Of a stretch of 64,000 nt of DNA, positions 34,370 to 46,159 are shown one piece after another. Numbering within the stretch: the stretch's first letter is position 1; each line of letters starts with the position of its first letter. Position numbers and translations under genes: made by a program. This DNA is from Brachypterus glaber (Eukaryota; Arthropoda; Insecta; Coleoptera; Kateretidae), in NCBI GenBank assembly GCA_958510825.1, contig OY294047.1, positions 38,889,229-38,953,228 of the forward strand, written 5' to 3'. The notes below the pieces were generated by a model. It was given only the letters and a program-made list of their open reading frames with translations, ran no database searches and was not told the origin of the DNA.

Positions 34370-36605
34370 TCAAATCAATAAAATAGCTATATTTTAAAAT
34401 AAAAAAAATAAAAATTAACCGTGTTCTGTAGTCACTAAAAAATAAAAAATAATTATTTTTAACAAAACGATGTACCTTTAAAAAGAAAAAATTAAAAAGA
34501 AAAGTAGGTGCCAATTTCACAGTAAACTGTTTAATTAATAAGGGGATGTTCAAGTATTACGTAAGCAAATTTTGGGCAAAATTCATACACTTCATACCCC
34601 GATTCTTGATTTATTAAAGGATGTAGACATTTAATATTTTGGGTACCCCCTAACACCCCCCTATGAGGAGGGTAGCCAAATATGAAATCTCTACAGCCTT
34701 TATAAAAACGAGAATTGGAGTATGATTTGTATAAATTGCTTAGGTAATACTTGAATGTCCAGACACGTCTCCTAACAACAAAAATTATTTTAAGTATTTA
34801 ATTTAAAGAATGGTTAAATTGGCACCAACTTTAATTTGTTATTTTTTACTTAGTTTAATTTTTTTTTGTTAAAATTTTTATTATTAAAAAAAAATTCAAT
34901 CTGTAAACTGACTAAACTATAAAATAAAATGCAAGTTATGTACTTCACGACTTTTTAAATTTCTCTGTAAATAGATTCACCTGTTGTGAAAAAAGCTGCA
35001 GCAGCGCTGCATGTAAGATAAATTCTCGTGTTACGATTTTTTTTTATTGACTGCGACAATTTTCCTTGTAAGGCTGCACCAAGATTTAAACCCGTAATGG
35101 CTTTAACGCGTACCGGACAAATAGAGAAATTAAGTAATAATATGGATTGAAAATGGCAAGCGATACGTGATAAATTTCCGACAGCGGCCTTTTACATACG
35201 CAACCACTTACTATTTTAGGGTAGAGCCTTTCGAGCTTAAAAAACCGCTGTGTAACAGTAGCTAATTGTGAATTTGTATATACTCTGTACAGGACTGGCT
35301 TAGAGATATGCTTTAATGAAAGAAAGATTTTTTTTAAAGGTGGGTTTTGGGCTAAATGAGAACGATATGTTTTTGTTTAAAAAGGTGAAAAATAATAAAA
35401 AGAAATTATGAAAAACTATTAACCAGTTTATCTGTTAATAAAAGAACAAGCCAAATATTTAATTAAAATCTGTTAAAAATTTTGTGTTATTATAAAAGTG
35501 ACAACAACGCACCATTCATGGTGGTGACTTTATAATCTTGAAAAAAATACTGTACAATATGAATTAAATTAAATCCATTTATTTAAAACTACAGTTTAAA
35601 AGTCTCTAAGTAACTTTTTTATTTGGATAAAGGCAAATGGGGATTCACAATAGATCTCATTGGTCGCAGTGATTTGAAAGGCAGTACCATGCCTCACAAC
35701 CCCACTTATATTGTATTGTATTGTAACTTTTTCATGAAAATTAATTATTTTACACTTTGAAACACACATTGTTACTAGTCTGGGGTCACACTGCCCCATG
35801 GTACTGCAGGCATTGGGTTACCTTTAGAGCTGCTGGATTGCTTTACGATAATATTAGTATAAATACCTCAAAAATAACTCTATAATCTTACTGATAAACT
35901 TATCGTATAAGACCACACACATTGTGTATTTTACTCCATGTTAATAAAATGTATGTAAAAGTTATTAAAAAACAAAAAAATATTTTAATTTTAGTCAAGG
36001 GTAGTTAACACAACAAAATAAACTTTGTCTTTGTCCCCAAGGTAGAAGTTAATGTACAAAGTTATTTTTATTTTGACTTGACATGATACTTGACTCTTAA
36101 ACTTTCGGTATGTACATACATTGCCAAATCCTGCAACATATTTCAACATTTGTAATTAAAATAGGTTCCAAACCATAAAAAAGGCTGAAGTTTTGGGAAA
36201 GTATTTATTTTTCATGTATCTATAAGTATGTAAAATCTTATGGTTGCAGCAATTTGGGTCAAAATACGATACCCTCCTTTGAAAACGTAGATCTATTCCG
36301 GATGTGCTTTTCTATTTTGGAAATTATTAGATGTCAAGTTAAGCAAAGAAAACAAGCTATAAATTAAAAAAAAAGGATTAAGTTACCTAACATACATATA
36401 AACTGTTTTAAAATAAATATTTAGGTTTTAATAGATTCCAGAGAACTTCCCGAAACAGCGGCCCTCCCTTAATCTACCCTACATCCGCCTCTGATGTTGC
36501 ACAGTGAGCTTTCTTAAAAAATGTACACTTCCATATTGTCGTTCACTGCAGATTCGGCGAGGGCTTAGACTAATAAAACAAATATAATTTGATGTCCACG
36601 TTATG
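34370..36605. other. AT-rich DNA, nothing recognised
   Basis: About 2.2 kb with no gene, RNA or repeat pair I can support. A frame at 35596-35799 (minus) has no motif. Confidence 0.4.
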
Positions 36606-36613
36606 CCTATTAA

Positions 36614-37190
36614 CCCTTTAAGAGGTACATATATGTACCACTTGCGGTTTCTACATTGAACATGCATCAGTAAAATAAGTAAAAATCATTTAAAAGGGCT
36701 GCTGGTAGCACCTTGCACTGTATCACCGGCCTTGGTATCAGTGGCGCTATCTGGTGACAAAAACTCTAAAAGGACGTCATAAAGTGCTATAAATGTTTAC
36801 CAATGAGCGTTCCGGCTACACTGATAGAAATGTTGTTGTATATAGGCTCCAACCATATTTTGTAATATGTTATAACTTAAATATGTTATATGATACAACA
36901 ACCAGTTGTAGAACTAAGAGTTAAACAACACAAAATTGTAATAAATACAACAACAAATGTTATCTCATATCATAGTTAGTACTATACTATAGTACAATTT
37001 GTGGTTGGCGAATACATAACACTATGTTGTTGTATTAATAACGCTATTATTCTATCAGTGTAAGAGTAAAATTTCATGGTTTTTCTTTAATTTTAATCAG
37101 TTAGGCATTATTATATGGTACATGCATGTACCAGCGCACACTCACTGTTTTACTTTCCCGACAACGCTCACTGGTACACATATGTACCTC
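36614..37190. mobile_element. piggyBac-like fragment with GTAC palindromes, interrupted by a MITE
   Basis: TTAA at 36610-36613 is followed by CCCTTTAAGAGGTACATATA, a piggyBac-type end. Three 16-bp palindromes of the form GGTAC...GTACC occur at about 36624, 37117 and 37172. CAATGAGCGTT (36801) and AACGCTCACTGG (37163) form an inverted pair. I find no second TTAA end with GGG, so the right end is lost or unrecognised. The MITE at 36819-37060 sits in the middle. Confidence 0.5.
36819..37060. mobile_element. 242-bp TA-flanked MITE (CACTGATAGAA)
   Basis: CACTGATAGAA at the left pairs with TTCTATCAGTG at the right, with TA on both sides. Subterminal GTTGTTGTAT occurs on the left and ATGTTGTTGTATTA on the right in direct orientation. 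The interior is AT-rich with several TTGTTGTAT-like words and no frame. Confidence 0.72.
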
Positions 37191-37199
37191 CACATTAGA

Positions 37200-37650
37200 A
37201 CCAAACGAATAAAAAAAACTCGAAAAAAAAAATAGTTAAAAATTGTTTTTATTGATAACTGTTATTAAAAAAAAATATTATAAAAAAATCAATATTCAAA
37301 AGCCCCTTCTATTCTGGTTTGCTGGTTAAATTATTTAAAAACATTTTAATCTATTTAATCTACCTGGATTTGGCTACTGCTACTTGCACTAACATACATA
37401 GTGTGTGTAAGTGTATATTTACATAATATGATTTAGAAATGGGCTAAGTAATTTTAAATTTTGAAAAAAGTAACAGGCAAGAGGCAGTATTTCTTAGTTA
37501 ATTGGTAATTTTGTACCAAATTATTGCCAATGTTTACTAAAAAAAGCAACAATTCAGCGCAGGTGGTATCAAATAATAACCATTTTGACATGATTAAAGA
37601 TTTTTTATTTAAATAAAATTAGAAATTAAAAGCAGAATCCTAATCGCCAG
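37200..37650. other. AT-rich DNA, nothing recognised
   Basis: No gene or repeat supported. Confidence 0.4.
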
Positions 37651-37990
37651 AAAAGCTAATCCGGTCCTGATTATGTGGATCTTGCTGGGACCAGTGGAAT
37701 TTATGTCCTTACCGTCTTGGTTTATGGCCATTTTGCAGAACTCATTTCGCGGCCGCAAGATGTCTCTATCGTCAGGAGAATAACTTTATGGTTATTTCAC
37801 AGCAATTAGATTAGACTTGTAATTCGAGTTTTTGTGCGATCTTTCTCGATCCGCAACAGATGTCGCATGACTTATTGCTGGACTCTTTTTTATTTTCCCG
37901 TTGTCTTCCTGTTCTCTTTTTATCCTTTTCATGCGTCTGTCACCTGGGCCATAAAGCATTTTTTTATTAACCTGCAAAGCGGAAAATAAA
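37651..37990 (-). other. GC-richer tract, possible exon or promoter-proximal DNA
   Basis: This stretch is markedly less AT-rich, has a GCGGCCGC at 37749-37756 and open minus frames. One is 61 codons, Lys/Arg-rich (37792-37977). Another begins MAINQDG near 37734 and overlaps a splice-donor-like ACG/GTAAGG near 37710. Neither matches a family I know, and no intron-exon partner is visible. It may be an exon of a host gene that continues outside the readable signal, or a transposon fossil. Confidence 0.25.
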
Positions 37991-37994
37991 AAAA

Positions 37995-38300
37995 TACTAA
38001 GGAATAATAATTGATTTCATTATTATTAATTTAATAATCTCTTTTTTTAACTTTTTCTTCTTAAAGGTCAAAAAAACCAAACTTATTAAATTCTTAGCTA
38101 GTTTAGTGTTAAACATTGCATAAACCAACCTTTAATCTAAATTAAATTATTTAATACATATTTTGAGAATAATTGGAACCCAAGTATCAACGGCATACAT
38201 TTCAGAGGATATTTTAACGATTGTTTACTAATGGCACCGGGTTTTTCAGAGAGTGTGATGACCTCAATTAAAGGCACTAAAGTTTCACTGAAGGACACTA
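37995..38300. other. AT-rich DNA, nothing recognised
   Basis: No gene or repeat supported. Confidence 0.4.
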
Positions 38301-38304
38301 TACT

Positions 38305-38475
38305 ATGATCCGTTAATACGTGAAAGTATGGACCGCGCGGGGAATGAAACGTAATGAGGGTAGACCAAGTATAGGCGTTTCGGTGAAGGAAGAGTAAAGA
38401 GGGAGGGCGCTTTAAGCATGAGTCACTATCACGTATAAACGAATTAGACTATAGTGCCTGATTGTACCTTCAGTC
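38305..38475. repeat. Imperfect palindrome with CpG-rich centre
   Basis: GGACACTATACTATGATCCG near 38304 pairs, imperfectly, with the complement of a segment ending GACTATAGTGCC near 38462; the stem continues through TACGTGA words. The centre includes CCGCGCGGGGAATG. The architecture is that of the other CpG-rich palindromes. Confidence 0.5.
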
Positions 38476-38479
38476 ATAT

Positions 38480-39840
38480 AAAATCCTACCTGAGAAAATT
38501 AGTGTGATGGATGGTACTAGGTAAGGTCACTAGTACATTTTGACGTTATGTTTTTTGGTTATAGACGGTTATGTACGGTTTGTTTTGTTTTCTTGAAAAT
38601 CACAGTTCTAAACTATTTCAGAACATGAGCATTTGTAACTGGGTAATGCTAGATCGCATTTGCGCACATTCCAAACCAGTTAATAATACTCTTTTTTTTG
38701 TAGGTTAATATTTATACAAGATATTGTGAAGTAAATAAATATCTCTAGCATCTGACTGATCTTATTAAACACCCTGTATTTATTGAACAAATGATTTTCA
38801 AAATATGATAATACATATGAATGTTTCATAGATCTACAAGTATGCCAAGTTTGGTCAAAATTGACATGGTTTATTGTTTAGAAATGTTGCCTTGCCAAGG
38901 TGACAGACGTCATTTTGGCCCAGTCTAATGCCAATTCGTAAAACCGTTATTTATCTCATATCGCGGCCAAATAACCTTAATTAAAGAAAAGTTTCTTCAT
39001 TAAATTTGTATCACTGCCTTCCTACATTCTTTCTATGTATTGTTCGATAATAATTTAGGAACATTAATCATTTTGTAGTTGGCTTTTCCGAAAGCAAGGG
39101 GTGAAATTTACACATAAATCTTCAAGAAATTAATCTTTGAATGAGAAATGGAGATAGGATTCATTATTTCATAATTCAAGAGTATAAACTTCATAAGGGT
39201 TTAACGCCATTTACTTTTTTTTTATGAAGGAACAAATATTTGATTTATTTTTCGCTGACCAAAATTTAAACCAACAATATTTAGAATTCAATAGTAGTCT
39301 GGTATTATCAATCTTAGATGTTCACAACACGGAAAGAAATTAGTGGGCTCTGCGCTATACATTATAAGATATTTGGTAACAGTGGCAAATTATAGTGATT
39401 TAAGCTATAGATTATAAGGGACACAATAACTAATAATGTTAAAAATAAATTGAAAACGATTATATATATTACAGACACGATTATATTTATTACAGGCACT
39501 ATTATAAATTTACAGAAATTTTATTATATTATAAAAATTATTAGCACGGACAATAATTAAATCTATTTTAGCTATAAATGCCATACTATTTGTTATATTT
39601 TATTATTCACTAAACAATTAAAGTATTTCATATAAATTTTTACACTGACTGCCATAATTGTAAGAGAAAGCCTTGTATTTATATAATAAGCGATTATAAT
39701 TTGCTTGGTATGTGTGTTATAGCGCTCCTAGCTATAATTTTTTTTTCCGTGAATGTTTATTAATAAACGCCATATTTTGTTTTATAAACTTTCTTATTAA
39801 TAATTATTATAATCCTTTAAAAAGTAATTACAGTTATAGT
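38480..39840. other. AT-rich DNA, nothing recognised
   Basis: No gene or repeat supported. Repeated short words of the type CTATTATA...TTACAG occur at 39470-39520. Confidence 0.4.
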
Positions 39841-39844
39841 CTAA

Positions 39845-40490
39845 GAGCTGGTGACCATTTTAATTGCATTATTTGCTGTATTTTATATACGTCTTAAAGT
39901 ACATTCAAATTAGGCTATTTGCAAATTTTCAGGTCCTGGATCGGGTTCCTTTAGATGTTAGAAGCCTCGAAAAGGTGGTAAAATGTGGTCCCGAAAAATA
40001 TGTTTTTAACTTCAAACAAATTACATTGATTACATTTAGATTAGTCTATTTTCACAGGTTTACAAAATTATTCAGTAGGCTAACGTTTAAAAAAAAAAAC
40101 ACTTTAAAAACTTTATCTGATATATGTCAACACTAAAAACTCAAAATAATTTTCATTTGATCAAAATGTCATTTTATAAATTCTCATTTCTTTAAAAAAT
40201 TAAGTATCATATAATGCAAATGCACTTTTTAAAGATTGTTCTTACCCCTTGGCCCCAGAGTTATTGTGTATAACTATGAAAATAGCTTAATCTGAATGTA
40301 TTAAATGAAATGTATATGACTCGTCAAGTTAAAAATAGATTTTTTGGTAGCTCATTGCCATAGCTTTTGGAGCTTCTAGCACCCAAAATAACCAGATCCG
40401 GAGTCTATCAATTTGAAAATAGGTTAATCTGAATGTACTGACATATAAAATATAGCCGGGAGCAAATAATGAAATAAAATTGGTCACCAG
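39845..40490 (+). mobile_element. Foldback element (GAGCTGGTGACC), copy 2
   Basis: Same orientation and order as copy 1, ends GAGCTGGTGACC and GGTCACCAG. The left arm contains CGAAAAGGTGGTAAAATGTG and the right arm ATAGCTTTTGGAGCTTCTAG, the arm-specific markers used to orient all copies. Frames across it are not conserved with the other copies. Confidence 0.8.
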
Positions 40491-40494
40491 AATC

Positions 40495-41495
40495 AAAAAT
40501 TATTCAAATATATATCAAATTGGTTCTTTACATTTTTTTATAGCCTTATTAGTTTGCGAGATATAGCAGCATAAATATATTAAAAATCAGGCCACAATGT
40601 TTACAATTTCCAGCTGCAATATTGACATATTTAGGGCAAGTATGAGCCATTCTACCGATTTAAAGCAAAAAACGCAAATCGCCCCTTATGAAACGTGTGC
40701 TCTTCAGTTGTAATCCTAGGATCCAACATGATTATAGCAATGTTTACTATGAATTAATGATTAGGAAAAATTATAATCAAAATAAATTTTCTGCATTAGG
40801 AAATAAGTTTAATAGAATTTAATAGTGTAAATTATCCCAAAATATTTACTGTAATCTTATTGCAAAATTTATTATTTTTAAGGTCTTTTCGGAATTTTTA
40901 GGCTATATCTCTGAGATTTCTTATGGACATCCTATAACATGACTTCATAATACTTTCCACGACTCCCTACGGTTTCCAGTAAATCCCAAAGAAGTCCACC
41001 AAAGAAGTCCAGATATTTCTAAAAGACTTTCACGACTTTCAAAAATTTCCTAAAACTTTCTAAAACGTCTTTGCCAAGTGCGTCGCCACTGCCTAAATGG
41101 AGGGCTCCTGGGCCAATTCCATAATCTATCTACGAGAACTTTGACTTTGTTGTTTAAGTTAAAGTAATAGTCATAATTTTGCTTTCCCATTTTAAAAACT
41201 TTCAAAATTTTGAGAAGGTCTTGTATTCGTGCAAAAATTTTCAATTTTTTTGCGTATTTTTGCGTTTTATTCCGTTTTATGTCGATATAAATCAATTTCG
41301 AGCAAAAAAATATTGTCGGTCGGTGAAAGGTCGGTCTTTCCGGTAAATCTTGTAGGCACAATAACTTAAGAACGCTTTAAGTTAGAGCTTTTAAATTCAG
41401 CATACAAGTATATTACCAAAAGTTCTCCTTCGGGATTGGTTTTGGAAAACATTGGGGTGGGACAAGGGAGCAAATGGGGAAAACAGAATATTTGT
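40495..41495. other. AT-rich DNA; part may belong to the following element
   Basis: No gene. AAGAAGTCCA occurs twice near 40990-41010. At 41362-41390, ACTTAAGAACGCTTTAAGTT resembles the interior of the MITE at 19599, so this may be a MITE fragment adjoining the minisatellite element. Confidence 0.4.
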
Positions 41496-41498
41496 TCA

Positions 41499-42026
41499 CA
41501 AAAATTTTAAAATTGCTATATGGATTTTTGGGATTGCTGAAATTGAATCTAATAACAAAAAAAATCTTACTTCTCCCCCCGGGGATCAGGGGGTAAATAT
41601 TTTTAAATGTTGTTAATATTAGGTTCAAAATTGGTATAAGGGGGATTTTGTGATCGACGAAACTGAATCTGATAATAAAAAATTTCAAAATCCACACCCT
41701 GAGGGCCAAGGGGTAGTTTTTGTGAAAATTATGGGGGTTTTTGAGGTAGCTAAAACTAAATCTGATAATAAAAAAAATCTAACTCCCCCCACAGGGGCGG
41801 GGGATAGTTTTCTTAAAAATTGGTATATTGGGGTTTTTGTGGTCGCTAAACTTAAATCTTTATATAACATTTTTCTTAATCCACCCCCTGAGGACTGGGG
41901 TGTAGTTTTCGTGAAAATTATTATATTGGGGTTTTTGAGGTTGCTAAGAGTGAATCTGATAATAAAAAAGTCCATTATAGGCGCGGAGGTGAAAAATGAG
42001 AAAGAATTTTTTACTGGGCAGTGTGT
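41499..42026 (+). repeat. About 97-bp tandem array with C/G-rich cores, copy 2
   Basis: About five diverged units of the same repeat as 7369-7812, with cores such as CCCCCCGGGGATCAGGGGG and CCCCCCACAGGGGCGGGGG. It is followed by the same single-copy end (GGAGGTGAAAAATGAGAAAG ... TTTTTACTGGGCAGTGT). Long frames on both strands here arise from the repeat and are not genes. Confidence 0.8.
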
Positions 42027-42049
42027 TTAATTTTCTTATTAAGTCTTAA

Positions 42050-42540
42050 AGGCATTTTGTCAAAAACAGGAAAAATCTTTCGTTGTGTGAAATTGGATCT
42101 CGTATCTATATTATTAGTAGGTAATATTTCACATTTAATAAATGCTTCGTGCGTGGCGCGAGCGTTATCAATCTCGTCGGACAATATTACTGCCATTTAT
42201 AAAAACGGGCTGACACCCGTATAAAAATACACCCGTCGAATTCAAAAGTAGTCTCTCTCTTATCCTTATAGGCAATCTATATTCGTTTGTTCGCCATCCC
42301 TCGAGATACCCTTGGCGTTCTCGTCTCAGACTCCCACCCTCAGGTCACGTGGTAGGCAATCCTTCACCCCGAGACAGCACCCAACTCGTTGCTATGGAGA
42401 TAAATCTTCTATCTTGCCACTTCTAATTGGCTCTCTTTTACTCGAGTTTAATTTCATGTTAACTTCGGTATGCCCCGGCAATTTACTAAGGTAATGCCGT
42501 CGCACTATGTCGCCAAATTAGGAAAAAGTGATTATAATCG
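42050..42540. promoter_or_regulatory. GC-richer island, possible promoter region
   Basis: Less AT-rich than its surroundings, with CpGs, a GTATAAAAATAC TATA-like word near 42219, a CACGTG at 42346, a GTTGCTATGGAGAT close to an RFX X-box at 42390, and an ATTGG (inverted CCAAT) at 42426. Frames of 60-67 codons occur on both strands without recognisable motifs. These features could mark a promoter, but each motif alone is expected by chance in such a length. Confidence 0.25.
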
Positions 42541-42767
42541 TTTTAAGAGTGAAATAGATAAAAGCCGTCCCTTCCTGGTCAATAGTTAAATTTTATATTT
42601 TGACATATTATACCTAAATTTCAGGAACTGGACAAACACTCTCTTATACTTGGTATTTAGTGAAAATGAGAAATTATATCTTTAATTAAATTAATGGGTC
42701 TAAAAAGACAAAAGTTATTGACGGCGGCCATGGTGTATTTAGGAAAGACTTACTTCTTCTTAGTTAG

Positions 42768-43829
42768 TATAATTGAACCGGTGAGAGCAAGAAGGGAAAG
42801 ATTGTACTCGATCCAACTTTCGGGAATTAACAATAGTTATTTAGAGTACTAATGGGTAAAGTAAGATATTGCCCATGAGAAAATTAACCTGCGAGGCGTC
42901 AGCCAAGCAGGTTAATTTTAGAGAGGGCAATATCGGTTTACCCATGAGTGCCATACAAGGTTTTATCCAATAAATAGCTTAGGAATTAATATTTTTATCA
43001 AAAATTTTAATGACATTTACAAGAAAATAATTTGACAAATGACAGTTGAGTGGGTAAAATAAATAATTATCCATTCAATAAAGTAAAAGCTACGCGGGGG
43101 TTATTATTGAGTTTATCTATTTAAATAAAGCTGGTAATTGTCTTATTATCTGTATCTATTGGATAAAAAACTTTATAGATACAAACTTGTTAATCGTAAC
43201 CATAGTAACAATGTTTAATAAGTGGTTTCTTTTTAATACCCTTTAGCTCTGATATGTAGTAAAAATTCGTGCAATCTTTCCCTTCTTGATCTCAACTGAC
43301 TAAAGTTTTAGGATAATTGAACAAAAACATTTTTTACTGTTAATTACAAGACTGTCTTGTATTTAAACAAATAACAGATTATATAAGTCATAGGGCCTTG
43401 TAAATTCCGAAACAGCGTATTTGAAAAATGGGAACTTGCCAGATACTAGAAATTATTCTTTTTTATGGAATTAGTAGGGTATTAATTTAATAATTGACCA
43501 ATTTATATGAATAAGAACTTATTCTTGTGTATATGTAATTAATAAAGTTCTAAATAAATACCTTATTAATTGTTTAAAAAAGGATAATTTGTTATACATG
43601 TCAAGTGGTCATTTTTCAGATACGATGTTACTCAAAGTCATCATCTTTTTCTTGTAGCAAATTAAACAAATATTCATACTTTATGAAATTCTTGGAATGT
43701 TTCCCTTCTTTGTCTCACATATTTAATGTGTTACTGGGGCATAATAGTTTGTAATATGTTTACCAAAGAACAAATTGACTCTCAATTTCGCCCAAAAATT
43801 CCCTTCTTGGTCTCACCGATTCAATTATA
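42768..43829. mobile_element. Repeat D, copy 2, inverted-repeat element split by repeat E
   Basis: The left end TATAATTGAACCGGTGAGAG at 42768 and the right end at 43829 (opposite strand TATAATTGAATCGGTGAGAC) match at 29 of 31 bases. A third related end (CTTTCCCTTCTTGATCTCAA) is at 43272-43291. Sequence at 43167-43250 continues repeat D as in the copy at 20377. The element thus has at least two rearranged or nested D units plus the E insertion. Confidence 0.65.
42834..43164 (+). mobile_element. 0.33-kb repeat E, copy 2, inserted in repeat D
   Basis: Matches 25780-26112 from TAGTTATTTAGAGTACTAAT to CTATTGGATA. The uninterrupted D copy reads GGAATTAACAAAAAACTTTA at 20425-20444; here GGAATTAACAA and AAAAACTTTA lie on either side of this element. 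This gives its exact length, about 331 bp, with at most a few A of duplicated target. Confidence 0.8.
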
Positions 43830-43834
43830 AGGAT

Positions 43835-44260
43835 CCAGTTCAAAATATTTTTCTTATTTATTTAATTTTTATGTTTTTTTTTTACATAACTCGCTTTCAA
43901 TAAAACACTGTGCGTCGTAGAATATCGTAATAACGTAACTCGCATATCTACGAAGATGCTTGCCACACAACATTCCAAAATAAATGACTATATGGAAATT
44001 TACATTCTTGTTTCGCTGAGGAATTGTCTTAATAGAGGGATTCTTCTCCCTATGTCTTTACGTGAAAGTGTGAGCCTGACACTGGTATGATACTACGTGA
44101 GCTCTAATTTATGAACTTAAAATGTAGGTGCTTACAAAATACTTATATGTTACAATCCTATTTTTAGCACGTGTTAATATTATTTATTGTTAAATCAATA
44201 AATATGCCTATTAGGTATATAAAAAAAGATTGCCTGGCAAAAAGATTAATAAATTAAAAA
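43835..44260. other. AT-rich DNA, nothing recognised
   Basis: No gene or repeat supported. Confidence 0.4.
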
Positions 44261-44263
44261 GAC

Positions 44264-44400
44264 AATAGTTATTTATATACCAAGGGACTAACTGGCTGTT
44301 TTAGTCCCGCTGCATTAGAGCGAGCGTAGCGAGCGAGGGAAACAGAAACGTAAGGGACTAAAACAGCCAAGTTTAGTCCTGAGTTATATACACTATTTTT
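44264..44400. repeat. Palindrome with GAGCGAGCGTAGCGAGCGAG loop
   Basis: AATAGTTATTTATATAC and GGCTGTTTTAGTCC on the left pair with GGACTAAAACAGCC and GTTATATACACTATT on the right, forming a stem of about 50 bp. The loop contains GAGCGAGCGTAGCGAGCGAG. Such GCGAGCG loops recur in this window. Confidence 0.75.
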
Positions 44401-44404
44401 TGCA

Positions 44405-45260
44405 GGACCAAACATAGGTAGGTAGATAAAATTAAAATTAAAAACCACGCGTCTAAAATCGTTTGTTTTATTTTCATAATTTAATCAAGATGCCTGCAAA
44501 TTGCGAAAAGTCAGTTTCATGGCCATCGCGATTTAAATTGTTTTTTAATATGGTTGACACAAACGTCAAAAAAATGGACGAAGATGATAAATTTTAAGTT
44601 ATGTATAAATTCTTATAACAATGTTATTTTTAAAGGTTTTCTTTGTTAAAATCAAATAAATTGGTTTAAATCGCTAATTTATTACAAAACACCACCAAAC
44701 CTAATTTTTGAACCAGCAAAGCTCATACTAAGTATAATATTTTAATATTATCAAGGTTGCCGTGATTTTTATTCCCTAGGGAGAAAAACGGCAAGTTTAG
44801 TCCCGAAAATGAAAGCGTTATAACATAAATAATGCTCTAATTTTTACGAAAACATTGAATACATTCTAACCGTTTTATAAGTATGAGTATTAACGCAAAA
44901 CACCAGAGTTTTAAAAAATATGAAAATGCCTATATAATATTAAATATCCGTGCTAAGAAAGGGAACAAAGCTAGTTTTAAATAAAATTTACTTAACAAAA
45001 AAAAGCAAAACAACCGAAAACCAGAAAAATATGTTTCATGCATCAAAAAGTTGTTCCCATTCTTGGGGAGTCCACACCGAAACCTCCCTCCTTCCTTCTT
45101 CGGTCCGATTCCGTATGCGAAATTGCCAGTCGGCGCACACATTTTGATTTATGTGTCTGTGAAATATGCATTATCTAAATTTGTGCTCTATCTTTTTTTT
45201 ATTATACTCTTCTAAGTTTTACAGTTTGAAGATTTTTGCAGATTTATATCATTTTATTTA
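44405..45260. other. AT-rich DNA with one GC-richer patch
   Basis: A 100-bp patch at 45050-45145 is richer in C and gives a 70-codon minus frame (44930-45142) starting MCAPTGNFAYGIGPK. I do not recognise it and see no splice context, so I do not call it a gene. Confidence 0.35.
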
Positions 45261-45263
45261 TAT

Positions 45264-46154
45264 AAAAATTGACATTTTTTAAATTCAAATATTTCGAAAA
45301 CTAATTAATGGATTTGACTTTTTTTGTTTTGAAGCTTAAACATTATCTACTTTTGTTTGTTTTAAGAATGATTAATTTTTTTTTTCGTATTAACAGCAAC
45401 AAATAATGTACAACATTGTTTTTTACCCCAGCTTCTAGGACTTGCATGGTACCCCACTGCAACTGTTTATCAAATTATTAAAGTCTTTCTTATTGCCGCA
45501 GTTTTAATGAATATTTTCTTTTTTATTTTTTCACATTTTTACTTCTGGTTTAGGAGATATCAGGATTTTCCTGAAAGTTGTAATTTTTTCGGTTAACTTA
45601 AAAAGTACTACATGAATTTGATTGATGCTGAAATGAATTAGGTTTGAAAAACTTGAGTAGAAGAAAAAATAGGGTCAATCCGTCCGGCGGCAGTTCTGTG
45701 AATCACCGTTAAGCCTCAGTCAGACGGCAATAAAAAGTTGCCCCGGGATGAAGAAACTGTAGAAGAAAAAGCAAAATACATGAGCGTAGAAGAAGAAGTA
45801 AAAGACATGAGCTTCAAATAAAAAACTCTGCTGATTTAGTACTTTTTGAGTTAGTAAACCAGAAGTAAAAAAGTAAAAAAATAAAAAAGAAAATATTCAT
45901 TAAAACTGCGGCAATAAGAAAGACTTTAATAATTTGATAAACAGTTGCAGTGGCGTACCATGCAAGTCCTAGAAGATGGGTTAAGAAACATAGTTGTACA
46001 TTATTTGTTGCTGTTAATACGAAAAAAAAAAAAAAATTAATCATTCTTAAAACAAACAGAAGTAGAGGATGTTTAAGCTTCAAAACAAAAAAAGAATCAG
46101 TCAAATCCATTAATTAGTTTTCGAATTATTTGAATTTAAAAAATGTCAATTTTT
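45264..46154. mobile_element. Long foldback element, 290-bp arms
   Basis: The arm 45264-45552 (AAAAATTGACATTTTTTAAA ...) pairs with 45855-46154 at roughly 90 percent. Both arms contain GGACTTGCATGGTA, GCCGCAGTTTTAATGAATAT and ACTTCTGGTTTA. The left arm has about 40 extra bases before a further paired block (TTAACTTAAAAAGTACT, 45594). A hydrophobic 98-codon minus frame in the right arm is interrupted in the left arm, so I regard it as chance. Confidence 0.78.
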
Positions 46155-46159
46155 TAGGT

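Noticed and set aside
44930..45142. 70-codon minus frame starting MCAPTGNFAYGIGPK
   Set aside because: Looks less random at its N-terminus but turns hydrophobic and AT-driven; no family recognised.
45814..46110. 98-codon hydrophobic minus frame, membrane-protein-like
   Set aside because: It lies in one arm of a foldback element, is interrupted in the other arm, and its hydrophobicity follows from T-rich codons.
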